Assembly (NCBI RefSeq): GCF_000153405.2
Contig: NC_020802.1
Coordinates: 1,135,883 to 1,199,882, forward strand
Reading direction: 5' to 3'
Origin: Psychromonas sp. CNPT3
GTDB taxonomy: Bacteria; Pseudomonadota; Gammaproteobacteria; Enterobacterales; Psychromonadaceae
Length of the DNA stretch: 64,000 bases
In this document: positions 44,748-56,054 of the stretch, piece by piece
Position numbering within the stretch: position 1 is the first letter of the stretch
Layout: every line of letters begins with the position of its first letter
Translations under genes and position numbers: made by a program
Notes under the pieces: generated by a model
The model's input: the letters and a program-made list of their open reading frames with translations, nothing else
Told to the model about the DNA's origin: nothing
Database searches by the model: none

Positions 44748-46040
44748 TTAATTGCAACGATCCGTCACATTATCAAATTTTTGATCGATAAGTCCGGTAT
44801 AAAGTTGGCGAGGACGACCTATTTTTTGTCCGGGTTGATCGAGCATTTCTTTCCAATGAGATATCCAGCCGATGGTCCGAGAGATAGCAAAAATCACGGT
44901 AAACATAGAGCTTGGGATACCAATAGCACGTAAAACAATACCGGAATAAAAATCAACATTAGGATAAAGTTTTTTCTCGATGAAATAGGGATCTTCAAGC
45001 GCAATGCGCTCAAGTTCCATCGCCACATCAAGGAGTGGATCTTTTATTTTAAGATCGCTTAATACCGCGTGGCAGGTCTTACGCATAACCGTTGCTCTAG
45101 GATCGTGACTTTTATAAACGCGATGACCAAAACCCATTAAGCGGAATGGGTCGTCTTTGTCTTTAGCACGAGCCACGAACTCAGGAATACGATCAACGGT
45201 GCCAATTTCTTCGAGCATTTCTAGACACGCTTCATTGGCGCCACCATGTGCAGGGCCCCAAAGAGAGGCAATCCCAGCTGCAATACATGCAAAAGGATTT
45301 GCGCCTGACGATCCGGCTAAGCGCACGGTTGAGGTTGAGGCATTTTGCTCATGATCTGCATGTAAAATAAATATTTTATCCATTGCGCGCTCAAGAACAG
45401 GATTGACGACATACTCTTCACACGGCACGGCAAACATCATTTTCAAAAAGTTACCCGCATAAGAAAGAGAGTTATCTGGGTAAATAAAAGGTTGTCCTTG
45501 CGAGTATTTATAGCTCATCGCAGCCAAAGTTGGCATTTTTGATATCAAGCGATAGGCTGCGATTTCACGATGTGATTCATTATTTATATCTAAAGAGTCA
45601 TGGTAAAAGGCGGAAAGGGCGCCAACAACACCCACCATTAATGCCATCGGGTGTGAATCACGGCGAAAACCGGAATAAAGCTTAACAAGTTGCTCATGCA
45701 ACATCGTATGTCGTAGTACAGTGCGATGAAAATCATCAAACTGTTTTTTATCGGGTAAAGTACCATTTAAAAGAAGATAACAGACTTCTAAATAATCTGA
45801 TTTTTCGGCAAGTTGCTCAATCGGGTAACCTCGATATTGCAAAATTCCGGCGTCTCCATCGATATAAGTGATGCTTGATTGGCATGATGCAGTGGCAAGA
45901 AACCCTGGATCATAAGTAAAATAACCTGTTTTTCCTAATGCGCGAATATCAATAACATCATTACCCGCAGTGCCCTTGAGTATAGGAAGCTCAATAGGCT
46001 CTTGGCCTGGTAAATGTAATATTGCTTTTTGATCTGACAT
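44748..46040 (-). CDS. gltA: Citrate synthase
   Basis: 430 residues from MSDQKAIL at 46040; four extra codons to 46052 are possible. It condenses acetyl-CoA and oxaloacetate. It follows E. coli Glt[37 protein letters not shown], the active-site [37 protein letters not shown] and [17 protein letters not shown], typical of the large NADH-sensitive hexameric type. It is divergent from sdhC, the conserved gammaproteobacterial layout; the shared 377-base gap holds hairpins. Confidence 0.96.
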   Translation of the reverse strand: MSDQKAILHLPGQEPIELPILKGTAGNDVIDIRALGKTGYFTYDPGFLATASCQSSITYIDGDAGILQYRGYPIEQLAEKSDYLEVCYLLLNGTLPDKKQFDDFHRTVLRHTMLHEQLVKLYSGFRRDSHPMALMVGVVGALSAFYHDSLDINNESHREIAAYRLISKMPTLAAMSYKYSQGQPFIYPDNSLSYAGNFLKMMFAVPCEEYVVNPVLERAMDKIFILHADHEQNASTSTVRLAGSSGANPFACIAAGIASLWGPAHGGANEACLEMLEEIGTVDRIPEFVARAKDKDDPFRLMGFGHRVYKSHDPRATVMRKTCHAVLSDLKIKDPLLDVAMELERIALEDPYFIEKKLYPNVDFYSGIVLRAIGIPSSMFTVIFAISRTIGWISHWKEMLDQPGQKIGRPRQLYTGLIDQKFDNVTDRCN

Positions 46041-46071
46041 TGTATGCTCCATTGCAGTTTCAAATATAAAA

Positions 46072-46109
46072 TTATAAATGCAATGTGTTTAACAACATTG
46101 CATTTATAA
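46072..46109. repeat. 15-bp perfect inverted repeat in the gltA-sdhC gap
   Basis: TTATAAATGCAATGT and its complement with loop GTTTAACA. On the reverse strand it would lie in the gltA leader; it has no T run in either direction. Could be a regulator site or RNA hairpin. Confidence 0.6.
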
Positions 46110-46429
46110 CTCTGCTAAATTCTACTATATATATTTACAGCCTTAAAAGTGGCTTGTCAATTTTAACATCACAACAATTGGCTGTGATGTTTTTTTGTCT
46201 TTTTTTGTTTTGTCTTGTGGCTAACGTTAATTCGTTAAATGTACTTATAAACAGTAGCTTTACTGTGATTAATTGCATGGTGAAATATGTAAACTACATC
46301 ACAAATTTGACTTTATCTTCTATCTACATCACAAATATCATCTTGTCCGATCACATATTGTTAACATTGCACTTACAATAAGAGCGTTATCTAACCCTTC
46401 CTTATTCGCTATTTATAAAGAGAGAAATT
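46110..46429. other. Rest of the gltA / sdhC divergent promoter region
   Basis: Very AT-rich. Contains the terminator at 46165-46196, repeated ATCACA/CATCACA motifs near 46299, 46328 and 46351, and GTTAATTCGTTAA at about 46225 resembling ArcA-type GTTAA repeats. Regulator sites are suggestive only. No coding sequence is supported; the sdhC GTG start is at 46430. Confidence 0.4.
46165..46196 (+). terminator. Forward-facing intrinsic terminator upstream of sdhC
   Basis: AACATCACA-9-base loop-TGTGATGTT then more T. It lies about 235 bases before sdhC and no gene precedes it on the plus strand, so it either ends an unannotated small RNA or attenuates sdh. Confidence 0.6.
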
Positions 46430-46804
46430 GTGCATAAAAACCGACCTAAAAATTTAGATCTCGCCACGGTCAAATTTCCTATCACGGCAACAGCTTCAAT
46501 ATTGCACCGTGTCTCGGGCATTATTGTTTTTATTAGTTTAGCGATATTTATGTTCTTGTTAAATCTTTCACTCAGTAGTGCACTTGGATTCCATCAGGTA
46601 CTTGGCTATTTTGATAACCTATTTATTGAATTTATAATGTGGGGCGCTTTAACCGGGCTCGCTTACCACATGGTGTTTGGTGTGCGTCATATGATCCAAG
46701 ATCTTGGATTTTGGGAAGAGATGGAAAGTGCATCAACAAGCGCACGTTATGGTTTTGTATTAACGTTTATCCTATCAGTGTTGGCGGGAGTTTTAGTATG
46801 GTAA
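46430..46804 (+). CDS. sdhC: Succinate dehydrogenase cytochrome b556 subunit
   Basis: 124 residues from a GTG start (MHKNRPKNLDLATVKFPITATASILHRVSG). Three membrane helices; SxxHRxSG quinone-site motif (ILHRVSG) and the haem-ligand His in GLAYHMVFGVRHMIQD. It anchors the Sdh complex and binds haem b and ubiquinone. It overlaps sdhD by 7 bases (ATGGTAA). Confidence 0.92.
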   Translation: MHKNRPKNLDLATVKFPITATASILHRVSGIIVFISLAIFMFLLNLSLSSALGFHQVLGYFDNLFIEFIMWGALTGLAYHMVFGVRHMIQDLGFWEEMESASTSARYGFVLTFILSVLAGVLVW

Positions 46805-47142
46805 AGGTAGCGGGAACGTTTGGACGCAGTGGCGTTCATGATTATATTTTATTACGTGCAAGCGCAGTTATTTTACTCGCTTACATACTTTATATTGTTG
46901 GCTTTATTGCCTTTAATGATGTGAACTATTTAGTGTGGAGAAGCTTCTTCTCTTCACTCTGTACACAGGTTTTTTCATTATTTGCACTGCTTAGTATGTT
47001 GGTCCATGCCTGGATTGGTCTCTGGCAGATATTAACCGATTATATAAAATGTACGCGTTTACGTGGCACATTACAGTTTCTTTTAACATCCGTAGCATTT
47101 ATTTATGTTTTTTCTGGCTTTGTAATTTTGTGGGGTATTTAA
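46798..47142 (+). CDS. sdhD: Succinate dehydrogenase membrane anchor subunit
   Basis: 114 residues from the ATG at 46798 inside the sdhC stop region. Three membrane helices with the conserved [14 protein letters not shown], the haem-ligand His in [15 protein letters not shown] and the C-terminal helix. It pairs with SdhC in the inner membrane. A longer alternative frame starting at 46639 overlaps sdhC and has no SdhD-like N-terminus. One base separates it from sdhA. Confidence 0.92.
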   Translation: MVKVAGTFGRSGVHDYILLRASAVILLAYILYIVGFIAFNDVNYLVWRSFFSSLCTQVFSLFALLSMLVHAWIGLWQILTDYIKCTRLRGTLQFLLTSVAFIYVFSGFVILWGI

Positions 47143-47143
47143 G

Positions 47144-48910
47144 GTGACATTACCTATCCGAGAGTTTGATGCAATTGTAATTGGTGCAGGTGGTGCTGGT
47201 ATGCGCACTGCACTTTCTATTTCTGAACAAGGTAAAACCTGTGCTCTAATTACCAAGGTTTTTCCAACGCGATCACATACTGTGTCTGCCCAAGGTGGCA
47301 TCACTGTTGCGCTAGGCAATGCGCATGAAGATGATTGGCAGTGGCATATGTACGATACGGTCAAGGGCTCTGATTATATTGGAGATCAAGATGCGATTGA
47401 GTTCATGTGTAAAAGTGGCCCAGAGGTGGTACGTGAGCTCGAAAATATGGGACTGCCTTTTTCACGTTTTGAGGATGGCAGTGTTTATCAGCGTCCTTTT
47501 GGTGGTCAGTCTAAAGCGTTTGGTGGGGAGCAAGCTGCACGTACGGCGGCCGCCGCCGATAGAACCGGTCATGCATTACTGCATACGCTTTATCAGCAAA
47601 ATATTAAAAATAAAACCACAATATTTTCAGAGTGGTATGCACTTGATATTGTCAAAAATGATGATGGCGTAGTCGTCGGTTGTACTGCGATAGATATTGA
47701 ATCGGGTGAAATTGTTTTCTTTAAAGCACAAGCGACTGTTTTTGCAACGGGTGGTGCGGGGCGTATTTATGCCTCAACAACGAATGCACACATTAATACT
47801 GGCGATGGTATTGGTATGGCGATACGCGCTGGCGTACCGGTGCAAGATATGGAAATGTGGCAGTTTCATCCAACCGGGATTGCGGGCGCAGGCGTGCTTG
47901 TTACCGAAGGTTGTCGTGGTGAGGGGGGTTATCTTTTAAATAAAGATGGCGAGCGTTTTATGGAACGTTATGCACCGAATGCCAAAGATTTAGCCGGACG
48001 TGATGTGGTTGCACGATCTATTATGATTGAAATTCGTGAAGGACGAGGTTGTGAAGGACCTTGGGGTCTACACGTTAAATTAAAATTAGATCATCTCGGT
48101 GAAGAACTATTAGAGTCAAAATTACCGGGGATTTGTGAGTTATCACGCACCTTTGCACATGTTGATCCCGTTAAAGAGCCTATTCCCGTTATTCCAACAT
48201 GTCATTACATGATGGGTGGTTTACCCACCACGATAAATGGTCAGGTACTTAAAGTTGACGAAAATGGTAAAGACATCGATATGCCGGGACTCTTTGCCGT
48301 TGGCGAAATTGCCTGTGTATCCGTGCATGGAGCGAATCGTTTAGGGGGTAACTCGTTATTAGATTTAGTGGTATTTGGACGCGCGACAGGGCAACACTTA
48401 GGAAAAGTTCTAAGCCAAGAAAATACGGCTAAAGAGGCAACACAAGAAAATATTGATGCATCATTGGCGCGATTAAATCGTTGGGAACATGGCGATGGCA
48501 CGGAATGCCCTGAGCAGATACGTAAAGATTTACAGCAATGTATGCAAAATAATTTTTCAGTGTTTCGAGAAGGTGATGCGATGGCAACCGGTCTTGAAGA
48601 ACTTAAAGTATTACGTAAACGCTTACAAAATGCCGTATTAAATGATCACAGTAAAGAATTTAATACCGCGCGTATTGAATGTTTGGAGTTGGATAATTTG
48701 ATGGAAACGGCTTACGCTACGGCGGTAGCTGCTAACTTTAGAACCGAGAGTCGAGGCGCACATAGTCGTTTTGATTTTCCGGATAGAGATGATAAGACGT
48801 GGTTATGTCATAGCTTATATGATCCCGTGCAGGACAAAATGAGTAAACGAGCGGTGAATATGTCGCCCGTATTACGTGAAGCATTTCCACCTAAAGCACG
48901 TGTTTACTAA
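47144..48910 (+). CDS. sdhA: Succinate dehydrogenase flavoprotein subunit
   Basis: 588 residues, GTG start. FAD-binding [11 protein letters not shown]; the covalent FAD-His in [14 protein letters not shown]; active-site segments [21 protein letters not shown] and [13 protein letters not shown]-terminal [18 protein letters not shown]. It oxidises succinate to fumarate. Second-to-last reading of the sdhCDAB operon, 11 bases before sdhB. Confidence 0.96.
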   Translation: MTLPIREFDAIVIGAGGAGMRTALSISEQGKTCALITKVFPTRSHTVSAQGGITVALGNAHEDDWQWHMYDTVKGSDYIGDQDAIEFMCKSGPEVVRELENMGLPFSRFEDGSVYQRPFGGQSKAFGGEQAARTAAAADRTGHALLHTLYQQNIKNKTTIFSEWYALDIVKNDDGVVVGCTAIDIESGEIVFFKAQATVFATGGAGRIYASTTNAHINTGDGIGMAIRAGVPVQDMEMWQFHPTGIAGAGVLVTEGCRGEGGYLLNKDGERFMERYAPNAKDLAGRDVVARSIMIEIREGRGCEGPWGLHVKLKLDHLGEELLESKLPGICELSRTFAHVDPVKEPIPVIPTCHYMMGGLPTTINGQVLKVDENGKDIDMPGLFAVGEIACVSVHGANRLGGNSLLDLVVFGRATGQHLGKVLSQENTAKEATQENIDASLARLNRWEHGDGTECPEQIRKDLQQCMQNNFSVFREGDAMATGLEELKVLRKRLQNAVLNDHSKEFNTARIECLELDNLMETAYATAVAANFRTESRGAHSRFDFPDRDDKTWLCHSLYDPVQDKMSKRAVNMSPVLREAFPPKARVY

Positions 48911-48921
48911 AAGGCTCTTTT

Positions 48922-49638
48922 ATGATGAATGTCAAATTTTCAATTTATCGTTATAACCCAGATATTGATAATGCGCCGTATATGCAAGATCTTTCTTTAG
49001 AGGTTGAGCCTGGAAACGATATGATGGTGCTCGATGCACTTATCTTACTCAAAGAAGCAGATGCATCATTAAGTTTTCGACGCTCTTGTCGAGAAGGTGT
49101 GTGTGGCTCGGATGGTTTAAATATTAATGGTAAAAATGCGCTAGCATGTATTACGCCTCTTTCGGATTTACTTAATGCGGGGAAAATAGTGATCCGCCCG
49201 TTACCGGGATTACCGGTTATCCGCGACTTGGTCATTGATATGACGCAATTTTATACACAGTATGAAAAAGTAAAACCGTATCTGATCAGCGATGGGGCCT
49301 TGCCGCCAGCGGGTGAATTTAAGCAATCACCAGAGCAACGTAAAGAGCTAGATGGTTTATACGAATGCATTTTATGTGCTTGTTGCTCAACCTCTTGCCC
49401 TTCATTTTGGTGGAATCCAGATAAATTTATTGGTCCAGCAGGATTACTTGCCGCCTATCGCTTTTTAATTGATAGTCGAGATACAGCAACAGAGTCTCGT
49501 TTAGCAGATTTAGACGATGCATTTAGTGTATTTCGTTGTCATGGGATCATGAATTGTGTCAGTGTTTGTCCTAAAGGTTTGAACCCAACAAAAGCCATTG
49601 GTAAAATTAAATCAATGTTATTACAACGCGCTATATAA
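48922..49638 (+). CDS. sdhB: Succinate dehydrogenase iron-sulfur subunit
   Basis: 238 residues (or 237 from the second ATG). [2Fe-2S] motif CREGVCGSDGLNINGKNALAC, [4Fe-4S] motif CILCACCSTSCP, and the [3Fe-4S]/[4Fe-4S] motif CHGIMNCVSVCPKGLNP. It passes electrons from SdhA to the quinone site. It ends 84 bases before sucA, consistent with readthrough into sucABCD. Confidence 0.95.
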   Translation: MMNVKFSIYRYNPDIDNAPYMQDLSLEVEPGNDMMVLDALILLKEADASLSFRRSCREGVCGSDGLNINGKNALACITPLSDLLNAGKIVIRPLPGLPVIRDLVIDMTQFYTQYEKVKPYLISDGALPPAGEFKQSPEQRKELDGLYECILCACCSTSCPSFWWNPDKFIGPAGLLAAYRFLIDSRDTATESRLADLDDAFSVFRCHGIMNCVSVCPKGLNPTKAIGKIKSMLLQRAI

Positions 49639-49722
49639 AAAATCAGTCGCTTAGTGTATTTATGTACTAAGCTACTATTTCATTTATTCAAGAAGACATG
49701 ACGGCTATATTAAGGAACGTTA

Positions 49723-52530
49723 ATGGCAAACAATGTGATGCAAGATTGGTTAGCCTCCTCGCATCTTTATGGGGCAAATTCGACCTATATTGAAGCACTT
49801 TATGAATCTTATTTAGAAAACCCGAACGACGTTGATGAACATTGGCGCGCGGTGTTTACTGCCTTACCGAAAGTGAATGATTTACCCGAAGAAGCACATT
49901 CAAAAATTCGTCAGCAAATGCTTATGGCGGCAAGACAACCAAAATATCTGCAGCAAACGTCACAAGTTGAGCATAACGATACGAAGCAAGTGCGAGTGTT
50001 ACAATTAATTGGTGCTTATCGAAATAGGGGCCATGAAGTTGCTAAGCTTGATCCGCTCGGCTTAGTTGAAAATGCAAAGGTTAAAGATTTAGACCCTTTT
50101 TATCATGAGCTAGAAGGCGAAGATTTCGACGCGAGCTTTAATGTTGGCTCTTATGTTGCTGGCAATGAGAGAATGATACTAAAAGATCTTTTAACCTCAT
50201 TAAAATCTACATATTGTGGCACGTTGGGCGTGGAATACATGCATATTACCGACAGTGCAGAGAAGCGTTGGATACAAAAAAGAATAGAATCTTGTGAGAG
50301 TAAACCGTCTTTTAGCGATGTAGCCAAATTACGGTTCTTAGAAGAGTTAACGGCAGCCGAAGGATTAGAGCGTTACATTGGATCTAAGTTTCCGGGTGCA
50401 AAACGCTTTTCACTTGAAGGCGGAGACGCTTTTATTCTCATGCTAAAAGAGCTCATCCGTCGTGGTGGCGAGCAAGGCGTGCAAGAAGTGGTACTGGGCA
50501 TGGCGCATCGTGGCCGCTTAAATGTACTGGTCAATGTTTTAGGTAAAAAACCCAGTGATTTATTCGATGAATTTTCGGGTAAAAAAAGTAAATATGATGG
50601 TTCGAGTGATGTAAAATATCACCAAGGTTTTAGCAGTGACTTTAAAACCCCTAAAGGCAATGTACATTTGTCGCTTGCCTTTAACCCTTCCCATCTAGAA
50701 ATAGTCAACCCTGTGGTATTGGGATCGGTACGTGCGCGCCAAGAACGCTTAAAGAGCATCGGTGAAAGTGTATTGCCTATTACGGTGCATGGTGATTCTG
50801 CTATCTCTGGGCAGGGCGTGGTACAAGAAACCTTTAATATGTCACAAACCCGCGCTTTTAAAGTCAATGGCACTATCCGTATTGTGATTAATAATCAGAT
50901 AGGATTTACAACGTCAAATCCAGAAGATATGCGCTCTACACGTTATTGCACAGATATTGCAAAAATGGTGCAAGCGCCCATTTTCCATGTCAATTCAGAT
51001 GATCCCGAAGCGGTTATTTTAGCCACTCAAATTGCTTTAGATTTTCGTAATACCTTCAAACGAGATGTGGTTATTGATCTTGTTTGTTATCGTCGTCATG
51101 GTCACAATGAAGCCGACGAGCCAAATGCAACACAACCCTTAATGTATCAAAAAATCAAAAAACATATTACGCCAAGAGAGCTCTATGCACGTCAGCTTGA
51201 AAGCGAAGGGGTAATAAAAAGTGGTTATGCGAAGCAATTAGTCACCGATTATAGAGATGCATTAGATAACGGCGAATGTGTTGTTAAAGAATGGCAAAAA
51301 ATCAAAAGAGACAGTGTCAACTGGGCGCCTTATTTAAAGCATGATTGGGATTCTCCTTATGATGCAACATTCCCTAAAGCAAGGTTAATGGAGCTAGCAC
51401 AATCTATTAGTGTTTATCCTGAGACACATGTGCCACACGGGCGTGTTAAAAAGATATACGAAGGTCGCCAATTAATGGCAAAAGGTGAAAAACTCTGTGA
51501 TTGGGGGTTTGCTGAAAATCTGGCTTATGCCACTTTGCTTGATACTCAATTTAATATTCGCTTAGTCGGACAAGACTCTGGACGGGGAACTTTCTTCCAT
51601 CGCCATGCTGTGATCCATGAACAAAAGCACGGTGATACTTATCTTCCGTTACAAAATATTTCTGAAGATCAGGGCCATTTTGATGTTTATGACTCCGTGT
51701 TATCAGAAGTTGCGGTGCTTGCTTTTGAATATGGTTATTCAACAGGGGCGCCTAAAGGTCTTTGTATTTGGGAAGCACAATTTGGCGATTTTGCCAATGG
51801 TGCGCAAGTGGTCTTTGACCAATTCTTATCCTCTGGAGAGCAAAAATGGGGGCGCATGTGTGGCCTGACGGTTATGCTGCCACATGGTTATGAGGGGCAA
51901 GGTCCAGAGCATTCTTCTGCGCGCTTAGAGCGTTATTTACAACTGTGTGCAGAGCATAATATGCAAGTGTGTATTCCATCGACGCCTGCGCAGGTTTATC
52001 ATATGCTGCGTAGACAAGTGGTGCGTTCAATGCGCCGTCCGTTGATAGTCATGTCACCTAAATCACTGTTACGTCATCCTTTAGCGGTTTCAAGCTTAGA
52101 TGAATTAGCTCACGGCACCTTCCAAAATGCCATTGCTGAGGTTGATCCTCTCAATGGACAGAGTGTGACGCGTGTGGTGCTGTGTAGTGGTAAAGTTTAT
52201 TATGAATTATTGGAAAAACGTCGGAGCCAAAAGCTTAACCATATTGCAATTATTCGTATCGAGCAGTTGTATCCTTTCCCAGCACAGGAGGTCTCCGCGA
52301 TATTAGAAGAATATCAACATGTGAAAACCTTTATCTGGTGTCAAGAAGAGCCACAAAATCAAGGCGCTTGGTATTGTAGTCAGCATCATATCCGCAGCGT
52401 TTTACCTTCGGGTGCAACACTGACGTATGCGGGGCGAGATGCATCAGCTTCCACTGCGGTGGGGTATATGTCTCTGCATATTAAGCAACAAACAAAACTA
52501 GTAGATAATGCACTGGGGTTAACTCAATAA
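49723..52530 (+). CDS. sucA: 2-oxoglutarate dehydrogenase E1 component
   Basis: 935 residues, full length. ThDP-dependent decarboxylase. N-terminal 2-oxogluOGDH segment (WLASSHLYGANSTYIEALYESYLENPNDVDEHWR), FSLEGGDAFILMLKEL, VLGMAHRGRLNVLVNVLGK, GDSAISGQGVVQE, the GDG-like ThDP site region VINNQIGFTTSNPEDMRST and YRRHGHNEADEP; C-terminal GQDSGRGTFFHRHAV and LPHGYEGQGPEHSSARLERY. It acts in the cytoplasmic OGDH complex with SucB and Lpd. lpd is not in this operon, as in E. coli. Confidence 0.96.
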   Translation: MANNVMQDWLASSHLYGANSTYIEALYESYLENPNDVDEHWRAVFTALPKVNDLPEEAHSKIRQQMLMAARQPKYLQQTSQVEHNDTKQVRVLQLIGAYRNRGHEVAKLDPLGLVENAKVKDLDPFYHELEGEDFDASFNVGSYVAGNERMILKDLLTSLKSTYCGTLGVEYMHITDSAEKRWIQKRIESCESKPSFSDVAKLRFLEELTAAEGLERYIGSKFPGAKRFSLEGGDAFILMLKELIRRGGEQGVQEVVLGMAHRGRLNVLVNVLGKKPSDLFDEFSGKKSKYDGSSDVKYHQGFSSDFKTPKGNVHLSLAFNPSHLEIVNPVVLGSVRARQERLKSIGESVLPITVHGDSAISGQGVVQETFNMSQTRAFKVNGTIRIVINNQIGFTTSNPEDMRSTRYCTDIAKMVQAPIFHVNSDDPEAVILATQIALDFRNTFKRDVVIDLVCYRRHGHNEADEPNATQPLMYQKIKKHITPRELYARQLESEGVIKSGYAKQLVTDYRDALDNGECVVKEWQKIKRDSVNWAPYLKHDWDSPYDATFPKARLMELAQSISVYPETHVPHGRVKKIYEGRQLMAKGEKLCDWGFAENLAYATLLDTQFNIRLVGQDSGRGTFFHRHAVIHEQKHGDTYLPLQNISEDQGHFDVYDSVLSEVAVLAFEYGYSTGAPKGLCIWEAQFGDFANGAQVVFDQFLSSGEQKWGRMCGLTVMLPHGYEGQGPEHSSARLERYLQLCAEHNMQVCIPSTPAQVYHMLRRQVVRSMRRPLIVMSPKSLLRHPLAVSSLDELAHGTFQNAIAEVDPLNGQSVTRVVLCSGKVYYELLEKRRSQKLNHIAIIRIEQLYPFPAQEVSAILEEYQHVKTFIWCQEEPQNQGAWYCSQHHIRSVLPSGATLTYAGRDASASTAVGYMSLHIKQQTKLVDNALGLTQ

Positions 52531-52570
52531 CCTCTTTATACGTATAAATTATGACTGTAGGGCGTGAATT

Positions 52571-53752
52571 ATGATTGATATTTTAGTACCAGAACTACCA
52601 GAATCAGTTGCAGATGCCGGTGTGGCAACATGGCTAAAAGCGGCCGGTGATTTTGTTGAACGTGATGAAGTGTTAGTGGAAATAGAAACTGATAAAGTGG
52701 TATTAGAAGTACCTGCAACGGCGTCAGGTATTTTAAAAGAGATATTAGAAGAAGAGGGCGCGACGGTGCTTTCTAAACAAGTGTTAGGGAGACTTGAAGA
52801 GGGAGATGCTTCTTCTGCGTCAACGCCTGCGAGCGCTGAGTCTGCATCCGTTGCACAAAAAAATGATGCTGTTATTGATGCAAGCCCTTCTGTACGACGT
52901 TTATTACAAGATAAAGGCATTGATGCGAGCCTTATCAAAGGCACCGGTAAAGGTGGCATGATCTTACGTGAAGATGTGGAAAAATACAGCAGTACGGATA
53001 AGACCGTTGTAGATACTCCTAAAACGGCAGATATTGTGACGGCAGTGGCTGCGCGTAGCGATAAAAGAGTGGCGATGACGCGTTTACGTAAACGCGTTGC
53101 AGAGCGTTTGCTCGAAGCTAAAAATAGCACTGCAATGTTAACCACTTTTAATGAAGTTAACATGCAACCTATTATGGCGTTGCGTAAGCAGTATCAAGAA
53201 ATTTTTGAAAAGAAACATGGTGTGCGTTTAGGCTTTATGTCTTTTTATATCAAAGCGGTAACAGAAGCATTAAAACGCTACCCTGAAGTCAATGCTGCCA
53301 TTGATGGCGAAGATATTGTGTACCATAACTTTTTTGACATTAGTATTGCGGTATCGACACCTCGTGGATTAGTGACGCCGGTTTTACGTGACACCGATAC
53401 ACTTGGGCTTGCTGATATTGAAAAAGGCATTAAAGCGTTGGCTATTAAAGGTCGAGATGGAAAATTAACCGTGGATGAAATGACCGGAGGTAACTTTACC
53501 ATTACTAATGGCGGTGTCTTTGGATCGTTACTCTCTACACCGATTATTAATCCCCCACAAGCTGCGATTTTAGGTATGCATAAAATCGAAGAGCGCCCGA
53601 TGGCAATTAATGGCGAAGTGGTTATATTACCGATGATGTATTTGGCTTTGTCATATGATCATCGTTTAATTGACGGTAAAGAGTCCGTTGGATTTTTAGT
53701 GACAATCAAAGAGTTACTCGAAGATCCTACGCGCTTATTATTGGATATATAA
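52571..53752 (+). CDS. sucB: 2-oxoglutarate dehydrogenase E2 (dihydrolipoyl succinyltransferase)
   Basis: 393 residues. Lipoyl domain with [11 protein letters not shown] (lipoyl-Lys about residue 43), a short Ala/Ser-rich linker, the peripheral-subunit-binding domain ([33 protein letters not shown]), and the catalytic core with [37 protein letters not shown] and the active-site [12 protein letters not shown]. SucB forms the core of the OGDH complex. It follows sucA by 40 bases. Confidence 0.96.
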   Translation: MIDILVPELPESVADAGVATWLKAAGDFVERDEVLVEIETDKVVLEVPATASGILKEILEEEGATVLSKQVLGRLEEGDASSASTPASAESASVAQKNDAVIDASPSVRRLLQDKGIDASLIKGTGKGGMILREDVEKYSSTDKTVVDTPKTADIVTAVAARSDKRVAMTRLRKRVAERLLEAKNSTAMLTTFNEVNMQPIMALRKQYQEIFEKKHGVRLGFMSFYIKAVTEALKRYPEVNAAIDGEDIVYHNFFDISIAVSTPRGLVTPVLRDTDTLGLADIEKGIKALAIKGRDGKLTVDEMTGGNFTITNGGVFGSLLSTPIINPPQAAILGMHKIEERPMAINGEVVILPMMYLALSYDHRLIDGKESVGFLVTIKELLEDPTRLLLDI

Positions 53753-53869
53753 GCCGATTTTTCGCGTCGAGCTGAGGCGTTTGCTCTACGCGAAAAACGT
53801 GATGCAGTACCGTTTTACCTAGCAGCCTGTTAATGGCTATTAATTTAACTCAATAAGTGGAAATGAATC

Positions 53870-55033
53870 ATGAATTTGCATGAATATCAGGCAAAGAAAC
53901 TGTTTACAGAATATGGTCTTCCTGTTCCCAAAGGGATTGCATGTGACAGTGCGGAACAAGCCGTAGACGCGGCTACAACATTAGGTGGGGATAAATGGGT
54001 TATCAAATGCCAAGTGCATGCCGGTGGCCGTGGTAAAGCCGGAGGCGTTAAGCTGGTTAAAAATAAAAATGAATTACGTGAGTTTGCACATCAATGGTTA
54101 GGTAAAAACCTGATCACTTATCAAACGGATGAAAAAGGTCAGCCGGTCAATAAACTATTGGTTGAAAGGTGTAGTGATATTGCGAATGAACTGTATCTCG
54201 GTGCAGTGATCGACAGAGCATCTCGACGCGTGACATTTATGGCATCGACCGAAGGTGGTGTTGAAATTGAGAGTGTTGCAGAGCAAACGCCAGAACTTAT
54301 TCATACTGTTATGATTGACCCTTTAGTGGGGGCTCAAGCTTATCAAGGCCGAGAACTTGCTTTTAAACTCGGTCTGTCAGGTAAACAAATAGGCCAATTT
54401 ACAAAGATTTTTTTAGGTCTATCTAAAATGTTCCATGAAAAAGATCTCGCTTTATTGGAAATTAATCCGTTGGTGGTTACCGCTACTGATGATTTAATTT
54501 GTTTAGATGGCAAAGTGACGATTGACTCAAATGCGATGTACCGTCAAAAAGCATTATTTGATATGAACGATACTTCGCAAGAAGATGCGCGTGAAATTCA
54601 CGCTGCGCAATGGGAATTAAACTATGTTGCGCTAGATGGCAATATTGGTTGTATGGTAAATGGTGCTGGGCTTGCAATGGGCACGATGGATATCGTGCAA
54701 CTGCATGGCGGAAAACCGGCAAACTTCTTGGACGTGGGCGGCGGTGCAACGAAAGAACGTGTGACGGAAGCCTTTAAAATCATTTTAAGTGATACAAAAG
54801 TAGAAGCCGTATTAGTGAATATCTTTGGTGGTATTGTGCGTTGTGACTTGATTGCTGATGGTGTTATTGGTGCGGTGCAAGAAGTGGGTGTTTCTGTGCC
54901 TGTTATTGTTCGCCTCGAAGGTAATAACGCTGAGCTTGGTCGTAAGATCTTAGCAGAATCAGATCTGAATATTATTGCAGCAACATCATTAACAGATGCA
55001 GCCGAGCAAGCTGTCAAAGCCGTAGGTGGGTAA
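53870..55033 (+). CDS. sucC: Succinyl-CoA synthetase beta subunit
   Basis: 387 residues. ATP-grasp enzyme: [78 protein letters not shown]. It makes ATP or GTP from succinyl-CoA with SucD. The gap to sucD is 2 bases (stop then ATG), implying coupling; 117 bases separate it from sucB. Confidence 0.96.
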   Translation: MNLHEYQAKKLFTEYGLPVPKGIACDSAEQAVDAATTLGGDKWVIKCQVHAGGRGKAGGVKLVKNKNELREFAHQWLGKNLITYQTDEKGQPVNKLLVERCSDIANELYLGAVIDRASRRVTFMASTEGGVEIESVAEQTPELIHTVMIDPLVGAQAYQGRELAFKLGLSGKQIGQFTKIFLGLSKMFHEKDLALLEINPLVVTATDDLICLDGKVTIDSNAMYRQKALFDMNDTSQEDAREIHAAQWELNYVALDGNIGCMVNGAGLAMGTMDIVQLHGGKPANFLDVGGGATKERVTEAFKIILSDTKVEAVLVNIFGGIVRCDLIADGVIGAVQEVGVSVPVIVRLEGNNAELGRKILAESDLNIIAATSLTDAAEQAVKAVGG

Positions 55034-55035
55034 TT

Positions 55036-55941
55036 ATGAGCATTTTAATTAACAAAGATACAAAAGTCATTTGTCAGGGCTTCACTGGCGGACAAGGCAC
55101 TTTTCATTCAGAACAAGCTATTGATTATGGAACACAAATGGTAGGGGGCGTGTCCCCCGGTAAAGGCGGACAAACGCACCTTGGATTACCTGTTTTTAAT
55201 ACCGTACGTGAAGCTATTGATGCGACAGGGGCAACGGCGACCGTTATATATGTTCCAGCACCTTTTTGTAAAGATGCGATATTAGAAGCGATTGATGCCG
55301 GTATTTCTCTGATTGTGACCATCACTGAAGGCATGCCAACGTTGGATATGTTAGAAGTCAAAGTGAAGTTAGATCAAGCTGGCGTGGTAATGATTGGTCC
55401 AAACTGCCCAGGTGTTATTACGCCTGATGAATGTAAGATTGGTATTATGCCAGGACATATTCATAAAAAAGGTAAAGTGGGAATTGTCTCGCGCTCGGGC
55501 ACCCTAACCTATGAAGCGGTGAAGCAAACCACGGATGAAGGTTTTGGTCAGTCTACCTGTGTGGGTATTGGTGGCGATCCGATTCCAGGTGCAAGCTTTA
55601 TTGATATATTGGCGCTATTTGAAGCAGATCCTGAAACAGAAGCGATTGTGATGATTGGTGAAATTGGGGGAACCGCAGAAGAGGAAGCTGCCGCTTTTAT
55701 TAAACAACATGTCACTAAACCCGTTGTCTCTTATATTGCAGGCGTGACAGCGCCAGAAGGTAAGCGTATGGGCCATGCCGGCGCCATTATTGCAGGTGGT
55801 AAAGGTACGGCTGAAGATAAGTTTCGTGCATTAGAAGATGCGGGCGTTAAAACAACCAAATCATTGGCGGAAATTGGTAAAGCCTTGCGTGAAGTGACAG
55901 GCTGGAAAACGCTTTCATCAGAGTCAGAATTGGTGTTGTAA
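55036..55941 (+). CDS. sucD: Succinyl-CoA synthetase alpha subunit
   Basis: 301 residues, about 12 longer than E. coli SucD at the C-terminus ([14 protein letters not shown]). CoA-binding N-terminal domain ([32 protein letters not shown]), ligase domain with [32 protein letters not shown] and the phospho-His in [21 protein letters not shown]. Last gene of the sdhCDAB-sucABCD run; a terminator follows. Confidence 0.96.
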   Translation: MSILINKDTKVICQGFTGGQGTFHSEQAIDYGTQMVGGVSPGKGGQTHLGLPVFNTVREAIDATGATATVIYVPAPFCKDAILEAIDAGISLIVTITEGMPTLDMLEVKVKLDQAGVVMIGPNCPGVITPDECKIGIMPGHIHKKGKVGIVSRSGTLTYEAVKQTTDEGFGQSTCVGIGGDPIPGASFIDILALFEADPETEAIVMIGEIGGTAEEEAAAFIKQHVTKPVVSYIAGVTAPEGKRMGHAGAIIAGGKGTAEDKFRALEDAGVKTTKSLAEIGKALREVTGWKTLSSESELVL

Positions 55942-55985
55942 AACAAGTTAAATAGGCAAAGCCAATTTAGATTTGTATCCATATA

Positions 55986-56020
55986 AAAGCCTTGTGACGC
56001 AACTGTTGCAAGGCTTTTTT
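55986..56020 (+). terminator. Terminator of the sdh-suc operon
   Basis: AAAGCCTTG/CAAGGCTTT with a loop of about 14 bases and a T6 run, 45 bases past sucD. Confidence 0.8.
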
Positions 56021-56054
56021 ATTGTCTATTAAATAAGGATCTTAAATAAGCGTA

